Positions 5,541-5,822 of a DNA stretch of 5,822 nt are shown in pieces. The stretch comes from an uncultured Clostridiaceae bacterium (GTDB lineage: Bacteria > Bacillota > Clostridia > Lachnospirales > Lachnospiraceae), in contig CATLIJ010000176.1 in the NCBI GenBank assembly GCA_949948825.1, positions 1 through 5,822 of the forward strand, read 5' to 3'. The notes below the pieces were generated by a model. It was given only the letters and a program-made list of their open reading frames with translations, was not told where the DNA came from and made no database searches. Every line of letters begins with the position of its first letter. The first letter of the stretch is position 1. The translations under genes and the position numbers were made by a program.

Positions 5541-5567
5541 AATATAAGAAAAGAAGGGAAAACTATT

Positions 5568-5822
5568 ATGAAAAAACAATTATCACTGTTACTGGCAGGC
5601 GCATTGACAGCAGTATCTCTGGCAGGATGCGGCCCGACACCTCCGGCAGCAGCGCCTGCAAGCAGTGCGGCAGCAGGCGGTGACACAGCAGCGCCCGCAG
5701 GCGGAGATACAGCGGCGCCGGCAGCGAATGCAGAGCTGAACCTGATTATTGCATCCAACCAGACCTCTCTGGACAATCCGTATTCTTTTGGTATGGATAA
5801 GTTTAAAGAGGTGGTAGAGGAT
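5568..5822 (+). CDS. dctP: Lipoprotein solute-binding protein, probably TRAP DctP type (N-terminal part)
   Basis: Eighty-five codons are present before the right edge. The N-terminus is a lipoprotein signal peptide: MKKQ, a hydrophobic stretch and the lipobox LAGC with the lipidated Cys21. A low-complexity Ala/Pro/Gly linker (22-55) follows, with two tandem copies of GGDTAAPA (37-52). The mature domain starts with LNLIIASNQTSLDNPY and then FGMDKFKEVVE. A beta-strand followed by a short loop and (N/H)PYxxGxxKFKE helix is typical of DctP-family subunits of TRAP transporters, and E. coli YiaMNO, encoded with yiaK and yiaL, is a TRAP system for 2,3-diketo-L-gulonate. An ABC-type binding protein cannot be excluded from so short a stretch. 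The start is ATG at 5568, with a weak AAGGGA-like site about 8 nt upstream. Membrane subunits (DctQ, DctM) would be expected downstream, outside the window. Confidence 0.75.
   Translation, partial: MKKQLSLLLAGALTAVSLAGCGPTPPAAAPASSAAAGGDTAAPAGGDTAAPAANAELNLIIASNQTSLDNPYSFGMDKFKEVVED
5676..5723 (+). repeat. Two 24-bp tandem units coding GGDTAAPA in the lipoprotein linker
   Basis: Units 5676-5699 and 5700-5723 encode the same eight residues. They differ at four of 24 bases, all silent third positions (GGT/GGA, GAC/GAT, GCA/GCG, CCC/CCG). The linker lies between the lipid anchor and the binding domain. Confidence 0.8.

Noticed and set aside
5093..5776. 227-codon minus-strand frame opposite the end of yiaK and the lipoprotein gene
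   Set aside because: It is the shadow of two well-supported plus-strand genes; its Ala/Gly-rich part is just the complement of the lipoprotein linker.

Overview
The window looks like chromosome from a Gram-positive Clostridia member, most likely Lachnospiraceae or a close relative. This is inferred from AGGAGG-type ribosome binding sites, AT-rich intergenic DNA with sigma-A-like promoters, a BspA-like leucine-rich-repeat protein of the type common in that group, and a lipoprotein with a Clostridia-style Ala/Gly-rich linker. No RNA gene, CRISPR array or insertion sequence was seen.

Left part (1-2139, minus strand): a tRNA-dihydrouridine synthase gene is followed, 92 nt downstream, by a BspA-like leucine-rich-repeat gene that runs off the left edge. 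The two are probably co-transcribed from a promoter at about 2169-2197. Centre (2140-3449): a divergent intergenic region carries back-to-back promoters with a palindromic operator between them. It is followed on the plus strand by a LacI/GalR-family regulator (best start GTG at 2363) and a long hairpin plus T-tract that ends it.

Right part (3450-5822, plus strand): this is a sugar-acid uptake and catabolism cluster resembling Escherichia coli yiaKLMNO. It contains a YhcH/YjgK/YiaL-family protein, a YiaK-like 2,3-diketo-L-gulonate reductase of the Ldh_2 family, and the start of a lipoprotein that is probably the substrate-binding subunit of a TRAP transporter, cut by the right edge.

The cluster is tied together by the palindrome CAATCGATTG, which occurs four times, always in intergenic DNA: between lacI and dus, after the lacI terminator, just downstream of the yiaL promoter, and just downstream of the yiaK promoter. 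The even symmetry and central CG fit a LacI-family operator. The simplest model is that the local LacI-type protein represses yiaL and yiaK-dctP by blocking RNA polymerase at the start site, may control its own gene, and lets go when the sugar acid or a derivative is present. The identity of the natural substrate is inferred only from similarity to E. coli YiaK.
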